From positions 1 through 41,267 of the forward strand of contig CAIKXV010000246.1 in NCBI GenBank assembly GCA_903831455.1: DNA of 41,267 nucleotides. Direction: 5' to 3'. The position numbers and the translations under genes were made by a program. The DNA is from an uncultured Pseudomonadota bacterium (lineage in GTDB: Bacteria; Pseudomonadota; Gammaproteobacteria; Burkholderiales; CAIKXV01). The notes beneath the pieces were generated by a model. The model saw only the letters and a list, made by a program, of their open reading frames with translations, was not told the origin of the DNA and did not search any database. This document shows positions 8,989 to 17,421 of this stretch, one piece after another (within the stretch, counting starts at the first letter, position 1; each line of letters opens with the position of its first letter).

Positions 8989-10019
8989 GTGTCCCCGCGA
9001 CCACCGGCATCCCCGGGCTCGCGGGCACGAATCCGCCCACGCTGCTCGAATTGCGGGGCATCGTGCAGCGGTTCGGTGCGCCCCCCGGCCGCCTGGCGCA
9101 GCGGCTCGGCCTCGCACGGGCACCGCACGCGGTCCTGGCCGTGGACCGCGTCGACCTCGACATCGCACGCGCCGAGGTGGTGGGGTTGGCCGGGGAGTCG
9201 GGCTGCGGGAAGTCCACGCTCGCCCGGATCGCGGCCGGCACGCTTCGGCCGAGCGAGGGCACGAGGCGCTGGAACGGGCGCGACATCGCCGCGCTGGAGG
9301 GTTCGGAGCGCATCGTCGCGGAGCTCGCGATCCAGCTCGTGTTCCAGGACGCGCACGCCGCGCTCGATCCGCGCATGCGGGTGATCGACCAGCTGTGCGA
9401 GGCGCCGGTCGCCCACCGCCGGGTGGATGCGTCCGTCGCCGGCGCACTCGGCGAGCGCCTGCTGGACGAGGTCGGGCTCGACCCCGCGCTCGGTCGCCGC
9501 TACCCGCACCAGCTCTCCGGCGGGCAGCGCAGCCGCGTGGTGATCGCCCGCGCGCTCGCGGTCGATCCGCAGCTGCTGGTGTGCGACGAGCCGGTGGCCG
9601 CGCTGGACGTCTCCGTGCAGGCCCAGGTGCTCAACCTGTTCATGGGCCTGCGGGAGGCGCGCGGGCTCTCCTACCTGTTCATCAGCCATGACCTCGCGGT
9701 GATCCGCCATCTGGCCGATCGAGTGGCGATCATGTATCTGGGGCAACTGGTCGAGACCGCCCCGGTGCGCGAACTCTTCGCCCGCCCCGCGCACCCCTAC
9801 ACCCGCGTGCTCCTGGCCGAGATCCCCGACCTCGCGCGGCGGCGGCGCACCTACGGCGGGGCCGCCGGCGAGATCCCCTCGCCGCTGGCCCCGCCACCGG
9901 GTTGCCGCTTCCATCCGCGCTGCCCGTCGGCCACCGAGCGCTGCCGCGTCGAACCCCCGCGGCTGCGCAACGTCGCGCCGGGCCACCTCGCCGCCTGCCA
10001 CCTGCACGACGCCGCCTGA
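8985..10019 (+). CDS. Peptide-type ABC transporter ATP-binding protein (DppF-like)
   Basis: This 344-residue second ATPase has Walker A GESGCGKS (residues 70-77), Q-loop LVFQDAHAALDPRM, signature LSGGQRSR (a slight variant of LSGGQ-QR), Walker B LLVCDEPVAALD and FISHDLAVI, plus the C-terminal GCRFHPRCPSATERC extension. The first 20 residues are extra and poorly conserved. The Q-loop has Ala-His-Ala in place of the usual Tyr-Ser-Ser or similar. It is the last gene of the four-gene operon. The 114-base gap to the dehydratase gene contains an operator-like palindrome, so the two may be separately regulated. Confidence 0.86.
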   Translation: MSVPATTGIPGLAGTNPPTLLELRGIVQRFGAPPGRLAQRLGLARAPHAVLAVDRVDLDIARAEVVGLAGESGCGKSTLARIAAGTLRPSEGTRRWNGRDIAALEGSERIVAELAIQLVFQDAHAALDPRMRVIDQLCEAPVAHRRVDASVAGALGERLLDEVGLDPALGRRYPHQLSGGQRSRVVIARALAVDPQLLVCDEPVAALDVSVQAQVLNLFMGLREARGLSYLFISHDLAVIRHLADRVAIMYLGQLVETAPVRELFARPAHPYTRVLLAEIPDLARRRRTYGGAAGEIPSPLAPPPGCRFHPRCPSATERCRVEPPRLRNVAPGHLAACHLHDAA

Positions 10020-10061
10020 GCGCACCCGCGCGAGGGGCGTGCTAGAGTCGCAGGCTGCCGA

Positions 10062-10077
10062 CTTTGTCCGGACAAAG
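10062..10077. promoter_or_regulatory. Perfect 16-bp palindromic operator candidate
   Basis: CTTTGTCCGGACAAAG is a perfect inverted repeat without spacer, 56 bases before the ATG of the UxaA-family dehydratase. Palindromes with TTGTC/GACAA arms are typical of GntR-family (FadR/FCD subgroup) operators that control sugar-acid catabolism. The link to a GntR regulator is inference, and no such gene is in the window. A possible TAGAGT -10 (10043-10048) lies just upstream, so a bound repressor would block the start of transcription. Confidence 0.6.
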
Positions 10078-10133
10078 CAACCCACCGACCGGCACGCACG
10101 TCGCGGGCCGATCGATCGCATCCGAGGATAGCC

Positions 10134-11678
10134 ATGATCGAACTGCTCGACCGCCCCGCCTCAGGCCCCGCGATCCGCCTGCATGCCGACGACAACGTGC
10201 TCATCGCGCGCACCGTGATCGAACTGGGCGCGAAGTTGCCCGACGGCGTCGTGAGCCGCAGCCAGGTGCCCGCCGGCCACAAGATCGCCGCCCGCGCGAT
10301 CGCGCGCGACGAACCGATCCGCAAGTACAACGTGACCATCGGCTTTGCCAGCACCGATATCCCGGCCGGCACCTACGTGCACTCGCACAACATGGAGTTC
10401 CGCGAGTTCCAGCGCGACTACGCGCACGCCCAGGACTACCGGCCGGTACAGATGGTCCCCGAGGCCGAGCGCGCCAGCTTCATGGGCATCGTTCGTGCCA
10501 ACGGCCAGGTCGCCACGCGCAACTACATCGGCGTGCTCTCCACGGTGAACTGTTCGGCCACGGTCGTGCACAAGGTCGCCGAGTACTTCACCCCGGAGCG
10601 GCTGGCCGAGTATCCGAACGTCGACGGCGTGGTGGCCTTCGCCCACGGCACCGGTTGCGGCATGGAACTCACCGGCGAGCCGATGGACCTGCTCCGCCGC
10701 ACAATGGCCGGCTATGCCACCCACGCCAACCTCGCCGGCGCGCTCATCATCGGCCTGGGCTGCGAACGCAACCAGGTCAGCAAGCTGCTGGCCGCGCAAG
10801 GGCTGGCCGAGGGCTCGCGGCTTCGCAGCTTCGTGATGCAGGACGAAGGCGGCACGACCAAGACGGTCGCCGCCGGTATCGCCGCGGTGAAGGAGATGCT
10901 GCCCGAGGCCAATCGCGTGACCCGCACCCGCGTGCCCGCCAGCCACATCACGGTCGGCCTGCAGTGCGGCGGCTCGGACGGGTTCTCCTCGATCACCGCC
11001 AATCCGGCGCTGGGCGCCGCCGTGGACCTGCTGGTTCGCCACGGCGGCACGGCCATCCTCTCGGAGACTCCCGAGATCTACGGCGTCGAGCACACGCTGA
11101 CCCGCCGCGCGCGCTCGCGCGAAGTGGGCGAGAAGCTCATCGAGCGCATCCGCTGGTGGAAGGAGGAGTACACCGTCGGACGCGACACCCAGATCAACGG
11201 CGTGGTGAGCCCTGGCAACCAGAGCGGCGGACTCGCCAACATCTTCGAGAAGTCGCTCGGCTCGTCGATGAAGGGCGGCACCGGGCCCCTGATGGAGGTC
11301 TACCGGTATGCCGAGCCGGTGACGCAGAAGGGCTTCGTCTTCATGGATACCCCGGGCTTCGATCCGGTCTCCGCCACCGGCCAGATCGCGGGCGGAGCCA
11401 ACCTGATCGCCTTCACCACCGGGCGCGGCTCGATGTTCGGCGCCAAGCCTTCGCCGTCGATCAAGCTCGCCACCAACACCCCGATGTACAACCGCCTCAC
11501 CGAGGACATGGACATCAACTGCGGCGGCATCCTCGATGGCACCCACACCCTCGCGCAGATGGGGCAGGAGATCTTCGACCACTTCCTGCGCGTGGCCTCG
11601 GGCGAGAGGACCCGCAGCGAGCTGCTGGGCCTGGGCGACCACGAGTTCATCCCGTGGAACATCGGCGTCACCGGCTGA
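10134..11678 (+). CDS. UxaA/GarD-family sugar-acid dehydratase (altronate/galactarate dehydratase-like)
   Basis: This 514-residue cytoplasmic enzyme has a small N-terminal SAF-type domain (about residues 14-90, starting RLHADDNVLIA) followed by the UxaA catalytic domain. Recognisable segments include STVNCSATVVHKVAEYF (136-152), the cysteine motif AHGTGCGM (170-177), GLGCERNQ and QCGGSDGFSSITANPALG. The family dehydrates altronate or galactarate using iron or another metal. The full-length fusion, rather than split subunits, resembles GarD and UxaA. The ATG has GAGGA 5 bases upstream. The next gene is a Bug receptor, suggesting that the imported acid is the substrate. The exact sugar acid is unknown. 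Confidence 0.83.
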   Translation: MIELLDRPASGPAIRLHADDNVLIARTVIELGAKLPDGVVSRSQVPAGHKIAARAIARDEPIRKYNVTIGFASTDIPAGTYVHSHNMEFREFQRDYAHAQDYRPVQMVPEAERASFMGIVRANGQVATRNYIGVLSTVNCSATVVHKVAEYFTPERLAEYPNVDGVVAFAHGTGCGMELTGEPMDLLRRTMAGYATHANLAGALIIGLGCERNQVSKLLAAQGLAEGSRLRSFVMQDEGGTTKTVAAGIAAVKEMLPEANRVTRTRVPASHITVGLQCGGSDGFSSITANPALGAAVDLLVRHGGTAILSETPEIYGVEHTLTRRARSREVGEKLIERIRWWKEEYTVGRDTQINGVVSPGNQSGGLANIFEKSLGSSMKGGTGPLMEVYRYAEPVTQKGFVFMDTPGFDPVSATGQIAGGANLIAFTTGRGSMFGAKPSPSIKLATNTPMYNRLTEDMDINCGGILDGTHTLAQMGQEIFDHFLRVASGERTRSELLGLGDHEFIPWNIGVTG

Positions 11679-11835
11679 GCGGGCACGCCCGTGCCAGCGG
11701 GCGCATTGCCCGTCGGCGCGGGTTGCTGATAAGCTGAAACGACAATAACAACACCCTGCCGTGGCGACGCTGGCCCCCGCGCGAGCGTCCGACCGCGAAG
11801 TCAGGGGTTTCCCGCATATCCCGGAGGATCGCGCG

Positions 11836-12822
11836 ATGCGCATCGTTGCCGCCCTGTCGCCGCTGCTGGTCGCAGCCTTGTCGTTCCTGACCGTCCTGCC
11901 GCCCCTCGCACAGGCCCAGGGTCCCGCATTCCCGGTCCGGCCGCTGCGCCTGGTCTTGCCCTTCCCGCCGGGCGGCCCGACCGACATGCTCGGCCGGGCG
12001 CTGGCCGCGCGACTGGGCGAGCAGTTCGGCCAGCCCGTCACCGTCGACAATCGTCCTGGTGCCGGCGGCAACCTCGGGCTCGAACTCACCTCGAAGGCGC
12101 CCGCGGACGGCTACACGATGGTGCTGTCCTCGCCGCTGATCTCGATCAGCCCTTCGCTCTACTCGAAGCTCAACTACGACCCGTTCAAGGATCTCGCCCC
12201 GGTATCGCTGGTCGCGGTCATCCAGAACATCCTCGTCGTGCACCCGTCGGTACCCGCGCGCACGCTGCCCGAACTCATCAAGTACGCGCGGGCTAACCCG
12301 GGCAAGCTCAACTACAGCTCCGGGGGCGTAGGCACCACCGGCCATCTCGCCGCCGAACTGCTCAACAGCCTGATGAAGATCCGCACCGTGCACGTGCCCT
12401 ACAAGGGCTCCGCGCAGGCGATGGTCGGCCTCATCTCCGGCGAGACCGACATGCTGATCATGGCCGCACCGGTGGCCGGCCCGCACGTGAAGGCCGGCAA
12501 GCTGCGCGGCATCGCCACGCTCTCGGAGCGGCGGGCGCCCGCAGCCCCCGGCGTGCCCACCGCGCAGGAGAGCGGCATCCAGGGCTTCGAGGTGCCGATC
12601 TGGTACGGCGTGCTCGCGCCCACCGGCGTGCCGCGCGAGATCATCGCCCGCCTGAATGCCGAGATCGTGAAGGCCATGGCCTCGCCCGACATGCGCGACA
12701 AGCTGTCCTCGGCCGGCATCGAGCCGCAGACGATGTCGCCCGAGCAGTTCGGGGAGTTCATCCGCAGCGAAGCCGTCCGCTACGGCCGCGTGATCCGCGA
12801 GGCGGGCATCAAGGGCGAGTGA
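11836..12822 (+). CDS. Bug-family (TctC-type) periplasmic solute receptor 1
   Basis: This 328-residue secreted binding protein has a signal peptide ending near residue 27 (LPPLAQA-QG). The Bug fold begins AFPVRPLRLVLPFPPGGPTD, with the ligand-region Asp50, followed by VDNRPGAGG, ADGYT and VPYKGSAQAMVGLISGE. Bug proteins bind carboxylated compounds in the periplasm, some for tripartite tricarboxylate transporters, others with no known membrane partner. ATG 11836 is chosen over 11761 because GGAGGA (11823-11828) lies 7 bases upstream and the signal peptide then starts properly. It lies between the UxaA-type dehydratase and a lyase of the PEP-mutase family, which suggests a hydroxy- or sugar-acid ligand. 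No TctA/TctB genes are present. Confidence 0.87.
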   Translation: MRIVAALSPLLVAALSFLTVLPPLAQAQGPAFPVRPLRLVLPFPPGGPTDMLGRALAARLGEQFGQPVTVDNRPGAGGNLGLELTSKAPADGYTMVLSSPLISISPSLYSKLNYDPFKDLAPVSLVAVIQNILVVHPSVPARTLPELIKYARANPGKLNYSSGGVGTTGHLAAELLNSLMKIRTVHVPYKGSAQAMVGLISGETDMLIMAAPVAGPHVKAGKLRGIATLSERRAPAAPGVPTAQESGIQGFEVPIWYGVLAPTGVPREIIARLNAEIVKAMASPDMRDKLSSAGIEPQTMSPEQFGEFIRSEAVRYGRVIREAGIKGE

Positions 12823-12905
12823 TTCACGCGATCCCCCGCGCCGCGCCCCGTCCCCTCCCCGACCCGGCCTCCGCCGCCCGACCCCTTCCCTCAGCAGGAC
12901 TCGAC

Positions 12906-13805
12906 ATGACCCAGGACACGCGTGCCACCGCCACCATCCGCGACCTCCTCGCCAGGGAGAAGCCGCTGGTGCTGCCCGGCGCCCATGATGCGCTCTCCGC
13001 GCGACTCATACAGCAGGCGGGTTTCCGCGGTTTCTTCATCGGCGGCTTCCAGACCGCCGGCGCGCGCTACGGCCTGCCCGACATCGGCCTGTGCCAGCTG
13101 GGCGAGTTCTCCGCGGCCTTCCGCGACATGGTCAATGCCTGCGACATCCCGGTCCTGGTCGACGCCGACAATGGCTACGGCGACGTCAAGAACTGCGTGC
13201 ATCTGCTCCACACCTACGAGCGCATGGGCATCTCGGCGATGTTCATCGAGGACCAGGTCGCGCCCAAGCGCTGCGGCCACATGGCGGGCAAGCGGGTGGT
13301 GCCGGCCTCGGAAATGGAGGCGAAACTGCGCGCGATGAGTGCCAATCGCCTCGATCCGCGCACCTTCATCGTCGCGCGCACCGACGCGCGCGCCATCCAT
13401 GGCATGGACGAGGCGCTGCGTCGTGCCGAGCGCTACGTGCGCGCCGGCGCCGATGGCGTGTTCATCGAGTCCATGCTCGACGAGGAGGAGATGGCGCGCG
13501 CGGTGCGCGAGATCGACACCGTGCACGTCGCCAACATGCTGGAGGGCGGCCTCTCCCCGATCGTCCCGCCCCAGGTGCTGGGCCAGATGGGCTACGGGAT
13601 CGCGCTCTACGGCATCACGCTGCTGCTGCGCATCGTCAAGACGATGCAGGCCGCGCTCGCCGACCTGCGCAGCGGCGAGATGCGCCTGGTCGGCACCGGC
13701 GCGAACTTCGACGACTACCTGAAGGTCGTCGGGATCGACCAGTGGCGGGCGATCGAGGACACCTACGGCGAGGCGCACCCCGACCGGGCGATGAGCGGCC
13801 ACTGA
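12906..13805 (+). CDS. Isocitrate lyase/PEP mutase superfamily C-C lyase
   Basis: This 299-residue TIM-barrel enzyme shows the superfamily motifs DADNGYG (residues 86-92, Mg2+ site), IEDQ (114-117) and KRCGH (121-125) with the catalytic cysteine found in true lyases such as 2-methylisocitrate and 2,3-dimethylmalate lyase. Length fits that group. It probably splits a substituted malate or citrate-like acid; oxaloacetate decarboxylase activity is an alternative but would not need the Cys. ATG 12906 is preferred over an upstream in-frame start at 12819 because AGGA lies 6 bases before it and the extra 29 residues are Pro/Ala/Arg-rich. It follows the Bug gene by 83 bases and is probably co-transcribed. 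Confidence 0.82.
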   Translation: MTQDTRATATIRDLLAREKPLVLPGAHDALSARLIQQAGFRGFFIGGFQTAGARYGLPDIGLCQLGEFSAAFRDMVNACDIPVLVDADNGYGDVKNCVHLLHTYERMGISAMFIEDQVAPKRCGHMAGKRVVPASEMEAKLRAMSANRLDPRTFIVARTDARAIHGMDEALRRAERYVRAGADGVFIESMLDEEEMARAVREIDTVHVANMLEGGLSPIVPPQVLGQMGYGIALYGITLLLRIVKTMQAALADLRSGEMRLVGTGANFDDYLKVVGIDQWRAIEDTYGEAHPDRAMSGH

Positions 13806-13890
13806 TGCGGGCCTGTACGGTCGGGCTGCAACGCGTGCGGCCTGTGCCGCCGATCGCCCCGCAGGCCCACCCACGCACGAGGCCACGCGC

Positions 13891-14901
13891 ATGATCCGCG
13901 CGGCGGTGATCGGGCTGGGCCGATGGGGGCGCAACCATGTCCGCGCCGCGCAGGCGGCGGGCGTCGCGCCCTGCGCGGCGCTGCGCTTCACGCGCGCGGT
14001 GGTCCGCGATCCGGCGAAATCGGCCGACTACGCGTCCACGCACGGACTCGCGCTCGGCACGAACCTGGACGAGGTGCTGGCCGACCCGGCGATCGATGCG
14101 GTCGTGCTCGCCACGCCCAACTCCCAGCACGCGGCACAGATCGAGGCCTGCGCCCGCGCGGGCAAGTCGGTGCTGAGCGAAAAGCCCCTGGCGCTGACGC
14201 TCGACTCGGCGCGAGGCGCGCTGGCGGCCTGCGAGCGCGCGGGCGTGGTGCTGGCCGTCGGCCACGACAAGCGGCTCTGGCCGTCGATGCAGTCGCTGGC
14301 CGAGATCGTCGCCTCGGGCGACCTCGGCACGCTGCTGCATGTCGAGGGGCATTTCAGCAACGAGAACGCGCGCAACTTCCACACCAGCTGGCGCGAGGAT
14401 CCCGCCGAGGCACCGGGCGCCAGCCTCACCGGAACCGGCATCCACGTCCTCGATGCGATGATCCGGATGCTCGGACCGGTCGATCGCGTGCGCGTGCTGC
14501 ATCGGGTGCTGCCCACGCCCGGCGGCGAGGGGCCATCGCCCGATGCCCTCACCGCCACGGTCGAGTTCGCCGGGGGCTGCACCGGCGTGCTGTGCGGAGT
14601 GCGTCCCACGCCGTTGTTCTGGCGGGTGCATGTGTTCGGGACCCGCGGATCCGCGGAGGCGATCGGAGACAACGAGCTGGTCGTTCGCGCCAGCGGACAG
14701 CCGCCCCGGCGCAGGGTCTTCGATCGCGTCGATGCGCTACGCCTCCAGCTCGAGGCCTTCGCCGTGGCCGTGGACCGTCGCGCGGAAGGGTCCGGCGCGT
14801 GGCCGGTGGCCCCCGGCGAACTGCTGGGCACGGTCGCGGGCGCCGAGGCCGTGTTCGCAGCGCTGCGCAGCGGCGAGACGATCGCGGCGGCCCGCCCCTG
14901 A
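13891..14901 (+). CDS. Gfo/Idh/MocA-family NAD(P)-dependent oxidoreductase
   Basis: This 336-residue cytoplasmic dehydrogenase has an N-terminal Rossmann domain: AVIGLGRWGRNH with glycines at 8-13, then LATPNSQHA and the family's EKP motif at 97-99. A C-terminal alpha/beta domain carries GTGIHVLDAMIRML with the catalytic-region histidine. Members oxidise sugars, inositols or their derivatives. ATG 13891 has GAGG 8 bases upstream. It lies 85 bases after the lyase gene on the same strand. The nearby dehydratases and lyase suggest a sugar-acid route, but the substrate cannot be named. The variable stretch around residues 20-40 is a few residues longer than usual. Confidence 0.82.
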   Translation: MIRAAVIGLGRWGRNHVRAAQAAGVAPCAALRFTRAVVRDPAKSADYASTHGLALGTNLDEVLADPAIDAVVLATPNSQHAAQIEACARAGKSVLSEKPLALTLDSARGALAACERAGVVLAVGHDKRLWPSMQSLAEIVASGDLGTLLHVEGHFSNENARNFHTSWREDPAEAPGASLTGTGIHVLDAMIRMLGPVDRVRVLHRVLPTPGGEGPSPDALTATVEFAGGCTGVLCGVRPTPLFWRVHVFGTRGSAEAIGDNELVVRASGQPPRRRVFDRVDALRLQLEAFAVAVDRRAEGSGAWPVAPGELLGTVAGAEAVFAALRSGETIAAARP

Positions 14902-15246
14902 TGCCCGGTCGAACCGGATACGCACGGATGTTCCTCCGACATCGGTCCGCACCGCGCGCGGGCCCATCGGTCCGCATCGGACGGCCGTGATCCGGCACTC
15001 GCCCTTCCACCGGTTCGCGCTGGGTACATCGGCCTTGCGGAGGCGGACTTATCGGGCCACGATCGTCGCGGGCCCGGCCCCGATGTCGGCGTGCACGCGC
15101 GCACTCCAGCGCGCGCTCGCGTGGTTGCGACCGGCCACAGCGTGGCGGCCGTCCGGTCAGCTGGCGACCGTGCGGCCGGGATCGATGCGCGGCGACGTCC
15201 GCGCGACAGGCGGCTGCGACACGCAGCCCTGCAGGGAGAGGATGCA
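14902..15246. other. Intergenic region before the flavin monooxygenase
   Basis: No gene is credible in these 345 bases. A segment ATCGGTCCGCA occurs twice (about 14941-14951 and 14967-14977). The second copy forms part of a small dyad GTCCG-cat-CGGAC (14970-14982), which could be a weak regulator site. The end carries a strong GGGAGAGG Shine-Dalgarno for the gene at 15247. No convincing -35/-10 pair was seen. Confidence 0.35.
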
Positions 15247-16476
15247 ATGAGTCGTGGCAGCGTGATGGTGATCGGAGGCTCGCTGGGCGGGCTGTTTGCA
15301 GCGAACCTGCTGCGTGCGCACGGATGGGACGTGCACGTCTACGAGCGAGTGGCCGACGATCTCGCCACCCGGGGCGCGGGCATCGGCACGCACCCTGAAC
15401 TGTTCCAGGTGATGCGCCGCCTGGGCATCACCGTCGACGAGTCGATCGGCGTGTCGGTCGAGCGCCGGCTGTGCCTCGCCCGCGACGGATCGCTCGTGCT
15501 CGAGACGCACCAGCCGCAGACGATGAGCGCCTGGGCGCGCATCTACCGGCTGCTGCGCGCGCAACTCCCCGATGCCTGCTACTACCCCGGCATCGCGCTC
15601 GAGACCGTCGAGGATCGTGGCGGCTCGGTGCTCGCCCGCTTCTCCGATGGCAGCGCACGCGAGGCCGACCTGCTGGTGGGCGCCGATGGCATCCGCTCGA
15701 CCGTGCGCTCGCTGTGGCGCCCCGACTCGGTGCCCCGCTACGCGGGCTACATCGCCTGGCGCGGGGTGCTCGAGGAGTCGGCGATGCCGCCCGACCTGCA
15801 CGAGGCGATGATGGCCAACTACGTGTTCGGCCTGCCCCCGGGCGAGATGATGCTGTGCTACCCGGTACCCGGTCGAGACGACGACGTGCGTCCCGGCCAC
15901 CGCGGCTACAACTTCGTCTGGTACCGGCCGACCGACGAGGCGACCACGCTGCGCGAACTGTGCACCGATTCGACAGGCCATTGCCACGGGACCTCGATCG
16001 CGCCCCCGCTGATCCGCCCCGAAGTCACCCGCGGCATCCGGCAGACCGCGCGCGACCTGCTGGCCCCGAACATCGCCCAGGTGGTCGAACTCACGGTGCA
16101 GCCGTTCTTCCAGGCGATCAACGACCTCGAGTCCTCGTGCATGGGCACCGGGCGGGTGGCGCTGCTGGGCGACGCGGCCTTCGTGGCCCGCCCGCACATC
16201 GGCGCGGGCGTCACGAAGGCCGCGCTCGACGCGCAGTGCCTCGCCGACGAACTCGAGGCCACCGGCGGCGACGTGCCCGCGGCGCTCACCCGCTACGACA
16301 TCCAGCGACGTCGCTTCGGCCACACCGTGGTCGAACGCGCCCGGTGGGTCGGGGGCTACATCGAGACCCGGGGTCGCCCGGAACTCGCCCGGGGCCGCGC
16401 GATGATGCCCGAGACCCCGGAGAGCGCACTGCGCGAGGTCGGCGCGCCGCTGGTGAAGATCGCCGGTCTGAACTGA
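15247..16476 (+). CDS. FAD-dependent aromatic/heterocycle monooxygenase (2,6-dihydroxypyridine hydroxylase-like)
   Basis: This 409-residue flavoprotein is of the PHBH class. It has an N-terminal FAD-binding fold VIGGSLGGLFAANLLR with Glu33 for the ribose, the ARIYRLLRAQLP segment, VGADGIRSTVR (DG motif) and LLGDAAFVARPHIGAGVTKA (GD motif), the last typical of the 2,6-dihydroxypyridine 3-monooxygenase branch. It would hydroxylate a phenol-like or N-heterocyclic ring using NAD(P)H and O2. ATG 15247 is set by GGGAGAGG just upstream; the ATG at 15242 is followed immediately by a stop. The SDR gene follows 76 bases later. The substrate is unproven, and no ring-cleavage gene is present. Confidence 0.82.
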   Translation: MSRGSVMVIGGSLGGLFAANLLRAHGWDVHVYERVADDLATRGAGIGTHPELFQVMRRLGITVDESIGVSVERRLCLARDGSLVLETHQPQTMSAWARIYRLLRAQLPDACYYPGIALETVEDRGGSVLARFSDGSAREADLLVGADGIRSTVRSLWRPDSVPRYAGYIAWRGVLEESAMPPDLHEAMMANYVFGLPPGEMMLCYPVPGRDDDVRPGHRGYNFVWYRPTDEATTLRELCTDSTGHCHGTSIAPPLIRPEVTRGIRQTARDLLAPNIAQVVELTVQPFFQAINDLESSCMGTGRVALLGDAAFVARPHIGAGVTKAALDAQCLADELEATGGDVPAALTRYDIQRRRFGHTVVERARWVGGYIETRGRPELARGRAMMPETPESALREVGAPLVKIAGLN

Positions 16477-16506
16477 CCGCCCCGCGCCCGACCGGGTGGC
16501 CGCCCA

Positions 16507-16521
16507 CGGTACACTGCGCGC
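16507..16521 (+). promoter_or_regulatory. Putative -10 promoter segment before the SDR gene
   Basis: CGGTACACTGCGCGC contains a TACACT -10-like hexamer (16510-16515), 37 bases before the ATG at 16553. No good -35 is visible. The identical 15 bases occur in the matching orientation before the nitroreductase gene (21241-21227, minus strand), which supports a promoter role. Confidence 0.35.
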
Positions 16522-16552
16522 ATCGTCGCATGACATCCGCAGGGGACTCACG

Positions 16553-17326
16553 ATGGATCTCGGACTCAAGGGCAAGGTTGCACTGGTCACTGGCGGCAGC
16601 GAAGGCATCGGGCGCGCGACCGCACTGCGTTTCGCGGCCGAAGGGGCGACCGTCGCGCTGTGCGCGCGGCGCGCCGAACCACTCGCGGCCGTCGAGCGTG
16701 AACTCGCCGCGGCCGGGGCGACCGTCTTCGCTTTCCAGGGCGACGCCAACGACGATGCCTCGATGGCCCGGTTCGTCGAGCAGACCCACCAGCGCTTCGG
16801 CCGCATCGACATCCTCGTCAACAACGCCGGTGGCTCCGCGCAGATGCCCTTCGACGACATCGACATGGACCGCTGGCGCGAGGACGTCGAGGTCAAGGTG
16901 TTCACGCCGCTGCGCATGATCCGGCTGGTGCTGCCGCACATGCGCGCGCAAAAGTCCGGCGTGATCATCAACCTCACGATGTCGGCCGCCGCGGCGCCCG
17001 AGGCCAACCAGATGCCCACCGTGGTGAGCCGCCAGGCGGGCGCGAGCCTCGCCAAGGCGCTCTCCAAGGAACTGGGGCCCGCAGGCATCCGCGTCAACGT
17101 GGCCTGCGTCGGCAAGATCAAGACGCCGCAGCAGGAACGCTCGGCGGCGCGCAAGGGTCTTTCGGTGGCAGAACACTACGAACGGACCGCGAAGAACGTT
17201 CCGCTGCGCAGGCTCGGCGAACCGGAGGACCTCGCCAATGCGATCGTCTTCCTGTGCTCCGAGCCGGCGAACTACATCACCGGCACCTGCGTGAACGTCG
17301 ACGGCGGCCTCTCCGGGCTGCTCTGA
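16553..17326 (+). CDS. SDR-fold protein lacking the catalytic tetrad
   Basis: This 257-residue short-chain dehydrogenase/reductase fold protein keeps the NAD(P)-binding turn TGGSEGIG (residues 13-20), NNAGG (90-94) and a C-terminal NVDGGLSG. The catalytic part is altered. Aligning the helix AGASLAKALSKELG places Thr156 and Arg160 where Tyr and Lys of YxxxK belong. Lys115 lies where the helix Asn is expected, and the usual PG after VN is VG. Ser144 may remain. It may be a non-classical dehydrogenase or a nucleotide-binding non-enzyme. ATG 16553 is chosen because AGGGG precedes it and the fold starts there; the 16496 start adds 19 unrelated residues. It follows the flavin monooxygenase. Confidence 0.8.
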   Translation: MDLGLKGKVALVTGGSEGIGRATALRFAAEGATVALCARRAEPLAAVERELAAAGATVFAFQGDANDDASMARFVEQTHQRFGRIDILVNNAGGSAQMPFDDIDMDRWREDVEVKVFTPLRMIRLVLPHMRAQKSGVIINLTMSAAAAPEANQMPTVVSRQAGASLAKALSKELGPAGIRVNVACVGKIKTPQQERSAARKGLSVAEHYERTAKNVPLRRLGEPEDLANAIVFLCSEPANYITGTCVNVDGGLSGLL

Positions 17327-17351
17327 GGACCGCTGCACGCCGCGACAGGCC

Positions 17352-17381
17352 GTGCGCTCGCCGCGCGTGTGGCGAGCGCAC
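17352..17381 (+). terminator. Strong hairpin after the SDR gene
   Basis: GTGCGCTCGCC (17352-17362) pairs perfectly with GGCGAGCGCAC (17371-17381) across an 8-base loop, 25 bases past the SDR stop in the convergent gap. The 11-bp GC-rich stem makes a good terminator candidate, although no T-run follows. Confidence 0.5.
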
Positions 17382-17421
17382 CGAGGCGACCGAACGGCTT
17401 GCGGTCGTGGCACCGAACCCC

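Noticed and set aside
10161-12089. A 642-codon minus-strand frame opposite the UxaA gene
   Set aside because: It is a shadow of the dehydratase and Bug genes; no motif, and it crosses two well-supported genes.
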